A stretch of 64,000 nucleotides of DNA from Crocodylus rhombifer (taxonomy: Eukaryota; Chordata; Crocodylia; Crocodylidae): assembly GCA_038503035.1 (NCBI GenBank), contig JAVSML010024335.1, positions 893,265 through 957,264 on the forward strand, written 5' to 3'. Below are positions 10,801 to 24,468 of this stretch, piece after piece. Below the pieces are notes generated by a model that saw nothing but the letters and a program-made list of their open reading frames with translations, did not search any database and was not told where the DNA came from. How positions within the stretch are numbered: the first letter of the stretch is position 1; every line of letters starts with the position of its first letter. Made by a program: the position numbers and the translations under genes.

Positions 10801-13039
10801 CCCCCCAAACGGCTAACATGTGCTTAGATTAAAGCTGAAAAGTTAGAGGGCTTCTGCTACTGGCTTCTTGAATGCCTTTATTTAGCTGTTATCTTCAAAA
10901 CAATGGGCAGTATGGTATAGAGAGATTATGCAAAAATTTCTAATTAGGACTCATCAAACAATTTCACATGTTGATATGTACATACACAATATCTGAACAA
11001 GGTTTATACTTTCTGGTAGAATTCACCTTCAAGTACACACTTAAAAAAATACATGCCATCCCCAACTGCTTTTATTTGAAAGAGACAAGAGAAAATAAAA
11101 AATAGAAATACAACGGAAGTGGAGTTTAAGCCTAAATTGTAGGTAGCCAGATACCACAGTGATGGGAACAAGGTAAGTAGATTTTTAAGTCAAGCAAATG
11201 CTATTAAATATTTCTTGTAAGATCTTTGGTACAGGGACTGAGTTTTTGGATTTAACACAAAGGGATCTTCCTGATACTATTGCTGTGAGGTGAACAGCAC
11301 TGCCGTATAATAGTTATTTAGTTAAAATTTCTGTTCCAGGAATGTTTTGCAAATAAAATAAGAGCCTTTTACTAATATATGGACATGTTTGTTTATGGTT
11401 GCATGTAAGCTGATGAAAAAATAAGTTTTGGCAAATGCTTTAAACATGTACACAGGCTATGTCTTCTTTTTTACCCATCTTCTTGTTTGTGTTCAGCAGC
11501 TCAAATAATTTAGGTGGAAAATAAAAGACCCTAGGTTAAAGGCACAGAATATTGAGATTCTTGAAATTTCTTTGTTTTTTTTTTAATGGGAGACACATCT
11601 GGAAGCATATTTTTGCCATTCTAAAATGTATTTCCAAAGTTTATATATGTAAATTCTATCTTTTGATTCAGTTGTTGAAGAAAATATATTTTCAAGTATA
11701 TTTTCAGGCCTCTGAAAGCCTTGACTGCATGCTGTATAACCATCATGACAGTCAACATGTTGGGCTGGTTTCTTCACCTCAGTTTTGGATCTTTGTTCCA
11801 TTTGGGTAGCATATAAAAAGGGTTATGAATCCAGATTCATGAAAAAAGATTTTCCCTCTTGTAGGGAAACTCCCTGCTGACATACTATATCTCTACAGTT
11901 GCATTTCCCTGCTACCATAGCAACTGTGTTGGAAAGGGGACTTGTAGGCCATTTGTAGATGTCCTTACCATTTTCTAAACTGTGTTAACTGATTCGCATC
12001 ACACAGTTCAAATCAAACTTCAACTCAAATCAAGGGTTAATAATCAAGGATTTTCCACCTTCTTCACAGACGAGTAGCTCCTGTGCTTGGGAAGGGCTGG
12101 AAGCTAGTCATGGTGAGGTGTCCTTAGCACATTTGTCTTTGCAAAGGTGTTACTTTGTGCCTGATAGCCGCTGGTGTGCTGCAAAAACCTAATTGAGTTT
12201 CCCTTGAGGGGACTGATATTTGCAATGCTTATCTGCTTTTCTAAGGAATGCTTATCTGAGTTCCTAAGGACTGCTGTTCTTCGTAAAAGCAATGGCATAT
12301 ATACATACTAATTAATACAATTTAAATTGGCTCATTTGGACTGCTCTAGTCTGCATTAACTTTAATCCTCATTCAATAAGGATTAGTTAATTCAGACTGG
12401 AGACAATTTTTATTCAGACTATAGACATCCACATGTATAATAGTGATGGCTGTAGTCTAGATTAAAACTAGAAAAAATTAATATCTATATACAGCCATAG
12501 GGATTACCTGTACAGCAGTACTGGAATGGGTTAAAGTTCCTTAAAAACCTTGTTTTACTGACCTGACTTTGAGCTGTCTGAAAGCAGCTCTACATGGTGT
12601 TGTGGCTAGGACTGCCTCAGAATCAGGCAGTTGTAATCAGCCAACTAAAGTTCTGATACAGGAAAAACTCTGTTCAACTTTCTGTATGTGTTTACTCTGT
12701 ATTGAGCTTGGATTCATCCTCCTTAAGGAGAGGGAGGGAATTTAAAAAAATATTATTTTAAAATCTACCAAAATCCAAATGGTACCAGTCAAATTTGTAT
12801 ATTGTTTAACTGTTTACTTTCAAATCTCTACAAGACTGCAGTGCATTTTTGCAGTCCAATCTTATAACCTCATTGATTGAATTATATAATATTTTAAACC
12901 AATGTTTTTAAAGGTTTTACCGCACAGGTATACTTGGGCTCGTAGCTATATTAGAGATGGACAAACAGGTTTATACTCAACTGCTATCCCTACACAGAGT
13001 CTATGTTATTCAGGAAATATTAGGAAATCCTATACAACT
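10801..13039. other. Intron sequence without recognised features
   Basis: AT-rich. No repeat family or gene signature was recognised. A T run at about 11572-11584 is the only simple sequence. Confidence 0.6.
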
Positions 13040-13235
13040 TCTAATAGTTAACTCTTATACATCACTTTTCAACCCTAAATCCCAAAGTAGTTTATAAAAT
13101 GTTGGCGGGCTTTGTTATCCCCATTTTAGAAATAGAGCAATTGAATGTCTTAACTAAGGTCACCCAGTAAGCTGGGAACAGAAGCTTTCCTTCTCAAATA
13201 CCGGATTTCTCTCTACTAAATCATATAGGCTCTTC
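13040..13235 (-). repeat. MIR SINE remnant
   Basis: The + strand reads CCCCATTTTAGAAATAGAG, then CTTAACTAAGGTCACCCAGT and AGCTGGGAACAGAAG, which is the antisense of the MIR core (TTACTAGCTGTGTGACCTTGG / CCTCATCTGTAAAATGGGG). The age is that of amniote-wide MIRs. Confidence 0.7.
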
Positions 13236-15900
13236 AGTATTATGACTCATCATATGGCATTGATGTTTTGCCATGCTGCATGTGGTCAATGTTGTTTATG
13301 TGCAAAATGTTGCATATTTTATATAGCAGGAGATAATGTAAAATTGTTTGGGTAGGCGAGTTGTAGAAACTGAAGGAAGGAATAGCAACAATTCTTAGGT
13401 TCCTGTAACAGTTTGGAAGCATTTTTATTGGGGGGAGGAGGGGCACTGATACATAAAAATCTAATGCTAGATGTATGTAGATAAGGCATTTTCCAGCAGT
13501 GCCCATTACTTGAAAACATTGTGCATTCCCTTCACCCCTGAGGAGTGCAACACTCACTGTAGGAAGAGGTGATAATGACACAAGTAAGCAATGTGCAATA
13601 ATGGCATTGAGCACCTTGGACAGAAGTTGCATTTGGCAGAGGATAGGAAGGACACAGGTTGTTTTTAGGACTTCAGTGCACAGGGATGCATATTATACGG
13701 AATGACTACACTTGTTTGCAAATTGATAGCAAGAACAGGAGCAGAGCATCCCAACTTTTCTATTATTTGGCATACATTGATCAGTATTGCTCATTTTACA
13801 AATAGACAGGAAAAGCCTGAATCATTTTTTTCCTAAGCTCCTTTTCCCCTAACCAGAATATGCAACCATAAAAATGGAGAATGGGTAAGAATGAATCTTA
13901 TAGTCTATTAGGGCAAACCATTACAGTGGGAACAAGTCATCCTGATGGTCACAAAAAGCTATCAGGAATGTACTACCACAGGAGCAAGTAGAGTGAAGCA
14001 AGGAATAATTGAAATTCGCTGGGTTTGGGATGAGGGCCCACAAAATGTTCTTTAAAGGTGTTGTACATGAAGTCCCTAAATTAAGTTCTGATTGTGCCTT
14101 TAGGCACAGCCACGAGCAAGGAGCTATTATTAAGGTCTACAAATCTAGGAGTAGCTCCAGGAGATATTGCTTCTTAACAACCCCACTCTGAAACACAATT
14201 CCTCCTTATTGGAGCTAGATAATTTTCTGGTTAAGCTTTTTTTATTAAAAAATAATGCAGATTGGAAGACAAAATATTTCACAAATCCATATGTGTTTGC
14301 TAATGTATTTGTTTCAGAACACTTCAACCAACAAATTCTAAAAAAGTCACAATATTTCTTTTTGAATTTTTCTATAGGAAACTTTTCAATTACTACTTTA
14401 AAATAACTTTTTATTATGAATGTCTTCACACTGATTTTGAAGGGAAAAAGAAACCTTGAATGCCAAAAAAACTAATGCTGTGTTCAACCTGAACAGACAC
14501 ATTTCTTGCTTGCCTTTTTCTTTTCTTTTTAATATTTTGGAATATCCAATGAACTGTAAATTTAGTTGTGACTTCCTTTAAGGGCAGTGTCAGATTTTTT
14601 TCTTGCCATTAACAATGAGGGAAATAGGTGAAGTCACTTCATCAGGCCCACGATTGTAATATTGCTTGGTTCACTTCCTCAGTTCAATGATGCTCAAAGA
14701 ACCTATAAATCATTACAAGTGAAGTAGAGGTATTTCTCTCATTCCTTTCCCCTGACCCTTCTGTCATGTTTTGTAGTAACTAAGGTATCCATTGCCCAGG
14801 AGATGGGGCTCCAAAGAAATCACTGTGGTCAAATGCCTTTTATAGTGACCGCATCCTTTTTAGCGGAGATTTTTTCCACGCATTAAATAATGGGAGATCA
14901 GACAAATTGCAAAAAAAACAGAAACATGTACCAAATTGTTTTGATAAAGGATGTAGCTAGCTAAGAATATATTGCAATGAAATCCTTGCTTAATGTTCCT
15001 CAAACATATAAACAATGTAGGCAATAACACAAAGGCACAGAACCAAGCCTGTCCCACAACAATAACCTATATCAATCATCCCCATCTTACAGCTTGTTTT
15101 ATGAGCACCAAAAGCACCCATGCAGTAAATTGGTTACCTTGGCCATGCCCCATTAACATTCAGTACCACTGCTATAGCACAGTAAAGAAAAAGAGAAAAG
15201 CTAGTGAGAACAACAGTGCTTGTCCTGGAGTTCTTAGGGATTCTTACTGAAAATGTTATTGGGAGTTTTGATTTTTTTTTCTTGATGCACTACTATAACA
15301 ATGTGCTACAATCAGGAATGACATATTATATCAATGTATACCCATTTCTCTACCTTCATACTTGAAAAAAACATTGTAATATATGTGTTGTCATTTCTGC
15401 TTGTACCTGATTAACAATAGCAAGTCAGTCATATAAGACCATTTTAATTTTCTGATTAGGCTCTGAATGAAGTGTTATTTGAATACAGGAAAACAAATCA
15501 GCAATCCCAGAAGTTGAAACTTCCCTTCATCTTTTTTCCTGCCTTTATATTGGAAAAAAAAGGAATAGACAACACAGTTCTGAAAAATATAATATGAACA
15601 GTAGTTGAAGAAGAGGGAAAGTGCTCTTTTATTAATTGCAACTTTCTTCACCTCCAAAAATCTAAGGTTCCTTTTTCTATAATGTATAAACTTTATTATG
15701 CCAAAACAATAAGATTATTTTGGGATGTAAAGTAATACATTCAGATTCATGTTTAAACTGGGGAAACTATTGTTAGTTCAAAAAATGGCCATTTTTTATA
15801 GATTTTAAAAGTGGTGTCATTCACTGCTGGGGAAAAAGAAAAGCCGGAAAACATCCTTTATCAAATCATCGTATTGGAAATTTCAGAATAATTCAGGATC
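13236..15900. other. Intron sequence without recognised features
   Basis: AT-rich, with no identified repeat. Frames at 13240-13632 (minus) and 14145-14429 (minus) have no known domain and are not supported as genes. Confidence 0.6.
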
Positions 15901-15984
15901 ACGACTACGAGGTGCCATACAATAAAGCTGTAAATTCTGAAGAAATAAAATTTCTGAGAAGGAATGGATGGACATGGAGAAAAA

Positions 15985-16085
15985 TGTGATGTATCTAAAA
16001 TCACACAGCTACTCACTGGCAGAGATGGGACCAAAGCGAGGAACTCCTGATTCAGTGCCCTGATCAACACTGCCTCCTTGTGGGT
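15985..16085 (-). repeat. MIR SINE core fragment
   Basis: The + strand reads AAATCACACAGCTACTCACT, GGCAGAGATGGGACCAAAG and CTCCTGATTCAGTGCCC, a good antisense match to the MIR central region. Confidence 0.8.
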
Positions 16086-19000
16086 TCTTTGGCTGTTCTT
16101 TGCCAAGGAGCCAATCCACTTTTCCTTCTGTGTATCTTTATTTTGTTCTTGTACTTATGCTGAATTTTGTTTCCTTTTATCGCTGAGCTACCCTGACTTT
16201 CTGAAGCCCCTGACATTTGGTAGCTGATCATACTGAGCTTTGGAAAAAGTTGGTTTTGATCTTGACTACTTTGCTCCTTGAAGTTTTACCCTCCAGGATT
16301 GTTTCCCTGGGAGAGCTTTGTTTTTTTCTTGGTTGCTTAGATTGGTTTCCTGGGGGTTTAAAACAAAATAGTCCAGTGAAACGCTGATGCAATTCTTCTG
16401 AAATATTTAAAGGACACCAAAAATAAATGGAACTGAGGTTGAAAAAAATGCAAGATCTCAAGCAATAAAGCAGCTTGTGTCCCTCTGCATCCCACATCCC
16501 CCTAGCTTTTTGTTTATGAGACTCTCTCTCTAGTGATCTCTGCGTGAATTCAGTGGAAGCACTGGTGTTCTAATGGTACTTTCTTGTATAAATATTTCTC
16601 CTGCTGGGGGGGTTCAGACAGAATGAATCTATAAAGGCTTTAGCTTCCCGCTAGTACTTTTGTTCCCCACATTCCCTCCCTCCTCTTAAGGAGAAGTGGA
16701 AGAAAAGCATCCAATTTCATAACTGTCTCAGGGTTATGTAATGCTGCTTCTTGGCTCTGAAAATAACTGGAAAAATAAAGATCAAAGATTAAATGCACAG
16801 TATCCTTGAATTTTTCTCCTCTTTTCAAAAGGAAAGGCTTTGAGCAAAATTTCAGACTAACCTTTGTTATGTCACAGACAATTTAGAAAGACTTGAAAGC
16901 GAATCTAGGAAGCAATTTTATATACTACTCACTAACAGTTACATCAGTGCCCAAAACATGCATTCATTGAACACTGGTGCTAGTGCCTGGGAGTTTGGCT
17001 TCCACCAAATGGAAGTTGTTTGTTAAGTCAGTCAGAAGTATTAATGAATTTGCTTTCCTCTATTGTGGAGGTCACGATCAGCATTTAATAATTGTGCCAG
17101 TGTTCTCTCTTGAGCTGCTGGGTAAATTTGAAAAAGGATGTGTAAGATGACAAGTAGGTACAAAGAGCTTTCTTGTTCTGTGATGCGATATGCAAGGACT
17201 TCACACAGCTGGAGGCCATCCACTCTGAAAGTGCAAAGTCTTCTCTTGCTTTGTTTATTTCACTCCTACTTCCATACCTCTTTCTTCTCTGAATCCTGGT
17301 ACCTGCAGAATCATGTCCCAGTCACAGGGGGGTAGAATTTCTCCTCGTCAAGCCATCCTTGAAAATACATTTTTACCTCAAAATACGCAAATGTTGACCT
17401 ACTCTTCTATTACAGCTATTCAATGATGTGTCTTAACCTTCCTACACCTTACATAACATGATGGATATTTTTGGTTGTATTTCCTTTCTTGATAGAAACT
17501 ATCCAAAGGAGGCTTTAGGTATATATCATGATTACCTGTGTGGCTCTACAATTTCTAACTCATACAGGTTTATAAGATTAGCAATGTATCTAATCTGAAT
17601 TATAAAGGATAGGTAAATTTATTTTGACTTTAACACTTTGATATGTCCATATGGAAACAAGATAATACTCCCTCCAGTACTGTATCCTCTCTCTAAAAGC
17701 AGCTGTGGTTGAATTCTCCTAAGGAAGGGGTATTCAATCTTAGTGTTTCTAACTGTGAAAAGCTGTATCATAGGGCAATATTTCTTCCATGGAACAATTT
17801 GGTGGTTTCAACTATTTCTTTAAATATTCACAGTTAAAAGGATAACTCTTATCAGTTGGGTGTTCAAAAGAAATTAGGACTATATTTTTTAAGTATTCAG
17901 TACACACAATTAGGGCCATATATTCAAAGATTGAAGCTTTTAATTTAGGCAACTAAATTAAAGACGGATGCAAAAAGGAGCCAAGGCCCCAGCAAATTCT
18001 GTTATAGCATGTGTAGCTAGATTTGCAAAAGAACTCCAAACCCAATGTTCTGAGTTATTTTGGAAGTACAACCCTATATTTTCTGCTCTAGCTGCTCTAA
18101 CATTTAAGCTTCAGTCATATGCATGTGCATTAATTTTAAATTTGCTATCTGCTGAAGTTTTATATTTTTACAGTGCGTCACATAGGTTAATTAGAAAAAA
18201 AGCTTCTAGCCAATTCAACAGCTCAGAGGTGAAACACAGAGCTCCTTTGCAGGGTTACTAGGGAGGAGGAGGAAAGGAAGCAGAAGGTTCTTTATTTTTC
18301 AAATTATTCACACACTGGAGCATAATGATTCTCTCAACACTGTTACTGCCTATCACATTAATGCTGCTGACACGTATGAACACTACTCTGAACACCAAAA
18401 GCTTTGTGTGTTGGCTGCTAAGTACTTGAAAATGCCACTACAGTTGCCATGCTGCTTTTTAAAATAAAAGGGCTTATTGGTATTTAATGCATCTCAAACA
18501 GCACCAATTATTCAATGGAATAAAATACTGGGTATATATACAAAGTCACCAGTGTTCATTTTTTTTTCAATTACTAGCATTCAAATATGTATTGTTTATA
18601 ATACACATACCCAACCTTTCCCAATTCCACAATGAAATTATGCATGCAGAAATGTTGCAATGAATTTTCAGGACTGGGATTTGTTCCTGTGAATTCACTG
18701 GGGAAAGAGTAGGCTGGGGCAAATTACAATAATAGTTTTGACCGCCATTTATCTACTGTCTAGCAGCATTACAGCTGCCCCTCCTGTAATTGGAAACTGA
18801 AATAAATTGGAACACAATCTGTGAAGTGAACTAAGATAACAAAATCCAAACTGAAATGAGTGGGCAAGGACTGAACAAACTCCATGAATTGTCAGGATGA
18901 AAGTCAGTTCATATGTAGAGCTGCTTCATTTGTTTGGATAGCAGTAATGATTCATAATATTCTCCCATAGTTTCATCTGCTTGGGTTGTCATTATACAAA

Positions 19001-21639
19001 GAGAAAGCAATTCTTCTACATGAACAGAATGTGTTTGACGTCAGAAATGCATACATTTACACACACTGGTGTACTCATTAAAAAAAAAAAGAAAGAAAAA
19101 GCATTCCCTTTGTGCTGCTGAATGTAGCCGGATTCATTCTCTGGAATGTAAATTGAAAACGAGGCTTGGAGAGATCTGAATCCCAGAGATAATTTTATAT
19201 AAATGGACTACAGTGCAAGCTTTGTCAAAGAACAGTGTTGTTTTACTTCATTACATAATCAAACTATAATCATGGCTTGGAAATGAGTATTTGGAATTGA
19301 CAGCAGAGGGAGAGAACCCACTCATTTCATAAGCTATGAAATATCAGTGATAATCATGTATGACACACTGGACATTCAATATTCAATTAAGGCTTTCAGC
19401 TGTGCTATGTATTTTGTTGTATTTCTTAGTAGTTAAACACCAGTACTGTCCATATTAAAATCTATTAATCATGTGCATTTGTCATCAAATGTGTTGACTC
19501 AAATTAAAGCAGTTATGGTGAAAAATGTAAACTCATACTGTCAGAAGAAATACTTCCACCAAGCTTCAGAGATTTAAAGGTCATAAAGTGTTAAGACACA
19601 GAGAATTTTATAAACCTTGGGGGTGGGGAGGGAGTGGATGAATGACTTGATTGACCTTCAGATACAATTATTTAGATGTTTCACATATATTAAATCATGG
19701 TCCCTTGGTAAAGTATGTGAGCTAAGGAGAGAATTATGTTGTTCTCCTTATAAAATAACAAGAGTAGTAAGACATCTTATTGAACTGCATTCTTCAATCC
19801 TTCCTTAAAGATGGAACCCAAACCAGTAACCCACCAATGATAGCAAGACTTTACAGTATCCACAATATGTGTTTTGAAAAGTAAACAGAAGAAGCCTCAT
19901 TTCAAATCTTTTATAAAAATAATACTTAACAAGTATAGAAATGTTAAGACAGACACAACTGATTTTAGCAGATTACATCGTGATTAATAATGGGTTAGAT
20001 TGTTGCACTGATTTTCATATAGCTTTGAAGAAGAAAAAGAAATTGTGGCTCTCTAATTACAGTCTCCCTCTTAGTCTCCCTGCCTCTTGAGTAAAAGATT
20101 ATACCTTCTCAGTGGAAGGCATAAAATGTATCAGGGCTATGGCCAGCACAGTGTATTATCCTCAGTGAACCTGTATAGCAGTTCCATGAAGCATGAAACA
20201 AGGGGCCTCTTTCCATATCCCAAACCTACTGTCTTTTCCTTGCCTACTTGTGAGAAATGGGTTTTAGCAGCTTCTTGATGATCCTGCTACCCTCCAGTAT
20301 GCCAGACATAACAGTACAGTGCACTGACACAAGAGAGCAATGGGACAATTTACACTTAGGGTATTCCTCTGAGCTAGGATTAGCAACATAACACAATCTT
20401 GCCAAATAAATTGTCAGTTGCTATTATTCAATATAATAACACCAGTCTTTTCCATGCAGTACTTTACTACTCTTTTAAAGGCACAGTGTTAGGTATCTAC
20501 AGAAGTCAGAAAGCCTCACATGCACTTGTGCAAATCAATATGAAGAATAACTGTTAATAACTTCAATATTTTGTATTCTATTGAGAAATTTATGTTCTTG
20601 TCTTCATACATTTTTATATAGTCTTCTTTATCAATTCTTTTCTCTCCATCAGTCCATTTCTAGCATCTGATAAAGCAGGTTGCTGCCTACAAAAGTTCAT
20701 GCCTCTCTAAATCAATTTGTCTCTAAGGAGTCATATTGTCTTGCTTTTGTCCTGGCTGCAAATTAACATGCTAACCACCTCTGTTCCTTGTATCTTTCCT
20801 TTGTTAGGTGACATATACCTTGGGTGACCAAAAGATGTATTGCTAAGGAATGACTGTTAGTATTTTCCAGTTAATATAAACTGATGGATATAGGATTCTA
20901 CATAAAATAGCATACTCTTTATTTTTCCTCTTGTGTTTATTAATTTTGACCAAAACAATCCCATTCCTGTGTATTACTTCATGTTGCCCAGTGAACATAC
21001 TCTGCAAATGTTCTGAATTATGGGGATTTTTTTATTTAAATTAGGAGTGGAAAAAATGGACAGCTGATGGTATATGCCTGGGTTTGTGAGCACCACATGG
21101 CTGTTACCTAATGTGTTAACAAAATTGTGCCTAGTTTATAAACAGTGGCCCACATTATGTCCAGCTGCTATCTGGATCCATTTTTTAACCACAATTAATA
21201 ACCTACATATACTATAACTTATTTGCTTAGGGTGGGAGCATGCATATGCTACACTCTGTCTAGGTTTAAGCAGCTTACTGGTGGCAGTGTGGGCAGCTTG
21301 GGGTGGGGAAGGTCTGAGTAGGTGTGGGCTGAAAGGTCCAAGGGGAGATTAAAAATAGCCTGGTCAAGAGAGAAGAAATAGCACACCCCCTAGGGCTGGA
21401 GAGCAGTTGGGCTTTTCAGCCCTGTGGCTTTACTGCAGACATCAGCAGACCATCACAAGACTGAGTAAACCCCTTCCTAGATAGGGTTAACCCTTTCTCT
21501 TGAGGTAAGCCAAGAGATCTGAGCTGATTTAGATCAGGTGAGCCATTTTGTGGCTGAATTAAAGCCTTTGAACACCTGCACAAGTGGGCATTTAGATTCA
21601 TCTAATCCTGGTAAGGTTGGTCTAAATATAACACTTATA
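16086..21639. other. Intron sequence without recognised features
   Basis: The longest stretch in the window where I recognise no transposon. It is AT-rich, with an A-rich simple run at 19080-19102. Lack of repeats over more than 5 kb could reflect conserved regulatory DNA of the gene, but only alignment to other species would show that. A CAGCAGAGGGAGAG string at 19302 is vaguely CTCF-like. Confidence 0.5.
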
Positions 21640-21684
21640 TGTATCCTTATATATTGCTATTTTTTCCTTTTTCTTTCCATCAAT

Positions 21685-21697
21685 CCCCCCCCCCCCC
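21685..21697 (+). repeat. C homopolymer (13 C)
   Basis: Thirteen consecutive C at the left edge of a GC-rich repeat segment. Confidence 0.95.
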
Positions 21698-21739
21698 ACA
21701 CTACTTTTTCTGGTATATTTCTTAGAAGCCCTGGGCTGA

Positions 21740-22220
21740 CTCCAGCAGCCTTACCTAGCAGGGGCAACACATAGAGGGTGCATGTGCGTTTACATAGACC
21801 CCCTGAACATGGCAGTGCACCCCCTGTAAAAAGGCACCACTCACCACCCTGCTGCCAACACCACCGCCGGAGCCTGCAGGTGGTCACTGACCCCTGGTTG
21901 TCGCTCACCCCCTGCCCGCCACTGCCGGCAGCACCGGTTGCAGGAGCTCCCTGCTCACTGCTGCTGTGCTCCAGCCTTTGCTGTCCCCCCAGCTGCCGAA
22001 GGCATGGGTCATTCATGTTACCCAGGGTTCTGGGGGCCTCCTGGGGCTGCAGCAGCAGTGATCCTGCTGCTCAGAGCCTGGCTGGGAGTCAGAACGTGGC
22101 TCTGGTGTGGTCTGGTTTTGGACGGCATGCACTGTCCCTGCATGCACTGCCCCATTTTTTTTCATGTGTGGGGTTTTTTTGACCCTGGGATCTCCAAGGG
22201 TCAAACCTCACCCCCCACAT
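21740..22220. repeat. Unclassified GC-rich repeat segment
   Basis: An abrupt GC-rich block in AT-rich intron, containing GGGTGCATGTGCGTTTACAT and GTGCACCCCCTGT, similar in style to the block at 5155-5210 (GGGGGTGCACATGCACCC). It has several overlapping open frames with no domain. It is probably a piece of a GC-rich interspersed repeat family. Confidence 0.4.
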
Positions 22221-24468
22221 TGCTACCTTGCAGCACGGAGAACATCTGAATGTGTAGTATGTGGTGCCAGAGATGTGTGTGCAGCACTACATACCACAAG
22301 GCCATGTTTATCTGGTTGCGCCCTATGGGGAGAATCCCAGGCAGATTATGCATACCGGATGCAGCATGCTCTTTGCTTTTAGAGGGAGAAGATTTATCCT
22401 TTATGCAGTTAGCATATAGGAGCAATTCTGAGGGTGCTTGAGCCTGTTCAATGCACATAAATTCCATAGAAGATGTAGCTCATAATCTGTAATACAGTTT
22501 TGTTGAGAAGCATGTAATTTGGTCACATTTGGCCAGTTGTGCAGGTCTGACTAATGAGACATCCCTGCAGGCCCTTGCCAAATTTTAGTTTCCTTTCCTA
22601 AAGTTTGGAAATATTAAAGCTAGATTTAAATATAAGTGAAATAATATTTTCCCCTAATTTCCTTCTCAGAAACATCTGAAGTGTATGTGTATCAGCTGTA
22701 AAATTTTTATGAAATGGTGGGGAGGGAGCAAATGCATAGGTATCAGTGAAGAAGGCTAATTATTATACTTTCTAGTGCTATCATATGGTGCACTGAAAGA
22801 AACCAGATAAAAAAACCTCTTATAGTTACCTTTGAATATGCTTTCAGAGTGGTTCTCTAATTATCCTGCACTGGTTTTACATTTGTGCAAAATGCAAATA
22901 TAACTTTATTGCCAGAAATTTCAGATCTACTTATTAAAATAATTTAAATAAATTAGCTTGTAGCATGTGCATAAGACGCATTACTGAGTGTTCACATATA
23001 TGGACAAATAGGATTATATTAGTATTGTCCCATGATGATTAATTGTGATTACATTCTGACTTTCAACAATGTCTAATAAAAATCAATCAAGTAGCTGATT
23101 CTCCATATAAATCACATGACATAGGCAACCCTTTTCACAGCATTGTAAATTTAGAATGAAATAAGCTATTTTATTTCATATGTGATGGAGCCAGTTTTCC
23201 TACATTTTTCTGACAGAGAAATACAAACTTTGGGGGGGGTTTGTACCATCCTTTGCCCCCTCCAATCTGCTACTGATCCACTGTTGCCAGGTGATATGCC
23301 CTTGCCACCTAAGATGTGGGATACAAGGTTATTAGGGATCTTGAATTCAACTGATGTAATGTTGGAGAAGCATATTGGTAAATGTTTGCCCCTTCCCTTC
23401 TCCACGTCCCAAATTCAGCTACTGTGCATGTCAGTGGCATCATAAATCCTGAGGCACTACACTCAAAGCTACAGAATTTAAGATGTCAAGAGTAAAATTG
23501 TGTCATGTGAATGCAGACATTGTTAAGGATAATGCAAGTTTCAACATACCAGGGAAGCTTAGGAAGGGTTGTGCCTTAGGTAAACACAATACTTTTCTAA
23601 GTTCACCAGTGTTCAGGGTAAGTAGAAATGGATTAAGCTTGAGAGGACTGTAGTGCCACCTATCCTCCCCAGTTGATGCATGCCCTTGAAATAGATGCAT
23701 GCCTCTGTATCCCCAGCATTTGGACAGTGATTGTTCCTGATCTTTCCATGTCAGAGAAGGGACAGGGAATGCTCTTAACATCTGAACAACAACCAGTCAA
23801 AATCTGGCTCAAGAGTGGCAATTAAACCAGATTTGTAGACATAGCAATGGATTTAGTCAGGTCCCAGGGTGGGAATTAGGCACCACATTGACTTGTATGC
23901 TTACTGCTGTTTTATGTCTTCAGTATCTGCAAAGTACCAGTGTTAGTCAGAATCTAATATACACCAAGGGCCTCTTGTCACGAGATTCCAACATCACTTA
24001 CATAAATTAGCAAACACTTAGCAATATGTTTCCATCTAATATCCCATCACTTGCATTTCCATTGTTCTTTGTAATGGTATTTAAGACAGAATATATTACT
24101 TTAATCCTGGAACATACACTCATTCAATAAAATATAACTTAACTGCTTTTCTTCAGTTTTTCATGACATTTCTTGTCTTGTGTTTGCTATTCTGACCCAA
24201 TGCTTTGGGTAAGAAACCTGTAAAAACAAACAGCAACCTTAAAGAGTTTACTGATACTTCTTTCACAAGTTGGATCCTATGCACCTGTAGCATTTGCCCC
24301 AAGATAAGGCAGGACTGTTTTCATGGCAAACAATACTTGGGAATACGTAGAAAAGACAGCCTAGGAAACAGAATGACTGAACATATCTACCTAGTGTCCT
24401 TTAGAGAGAGTAGAGTTGTTGGGTATCTGTTGAAGAAACAAGCTCATTATTTCATAAAAAGGAGACAC
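22221..24468. other. Intron sequence without recognised features
   Basis: Mostly AT-rich. Nothing was recognised beyond an 8-G run near 23232. Confidence 0.55.

Noticed and set aside
19302..19315. CTCF site at CAGCAGAGGGAGAG
   Set aside because: Only part of the CTCF core is matched; not enough without a matrix score or ChIP data.
21657..22382. Cluster of frames around 21657-22382, some over 100 codons
   Set aside because: GC-rich repeat segment; overlapping frames on both strands with low-complexity translations.
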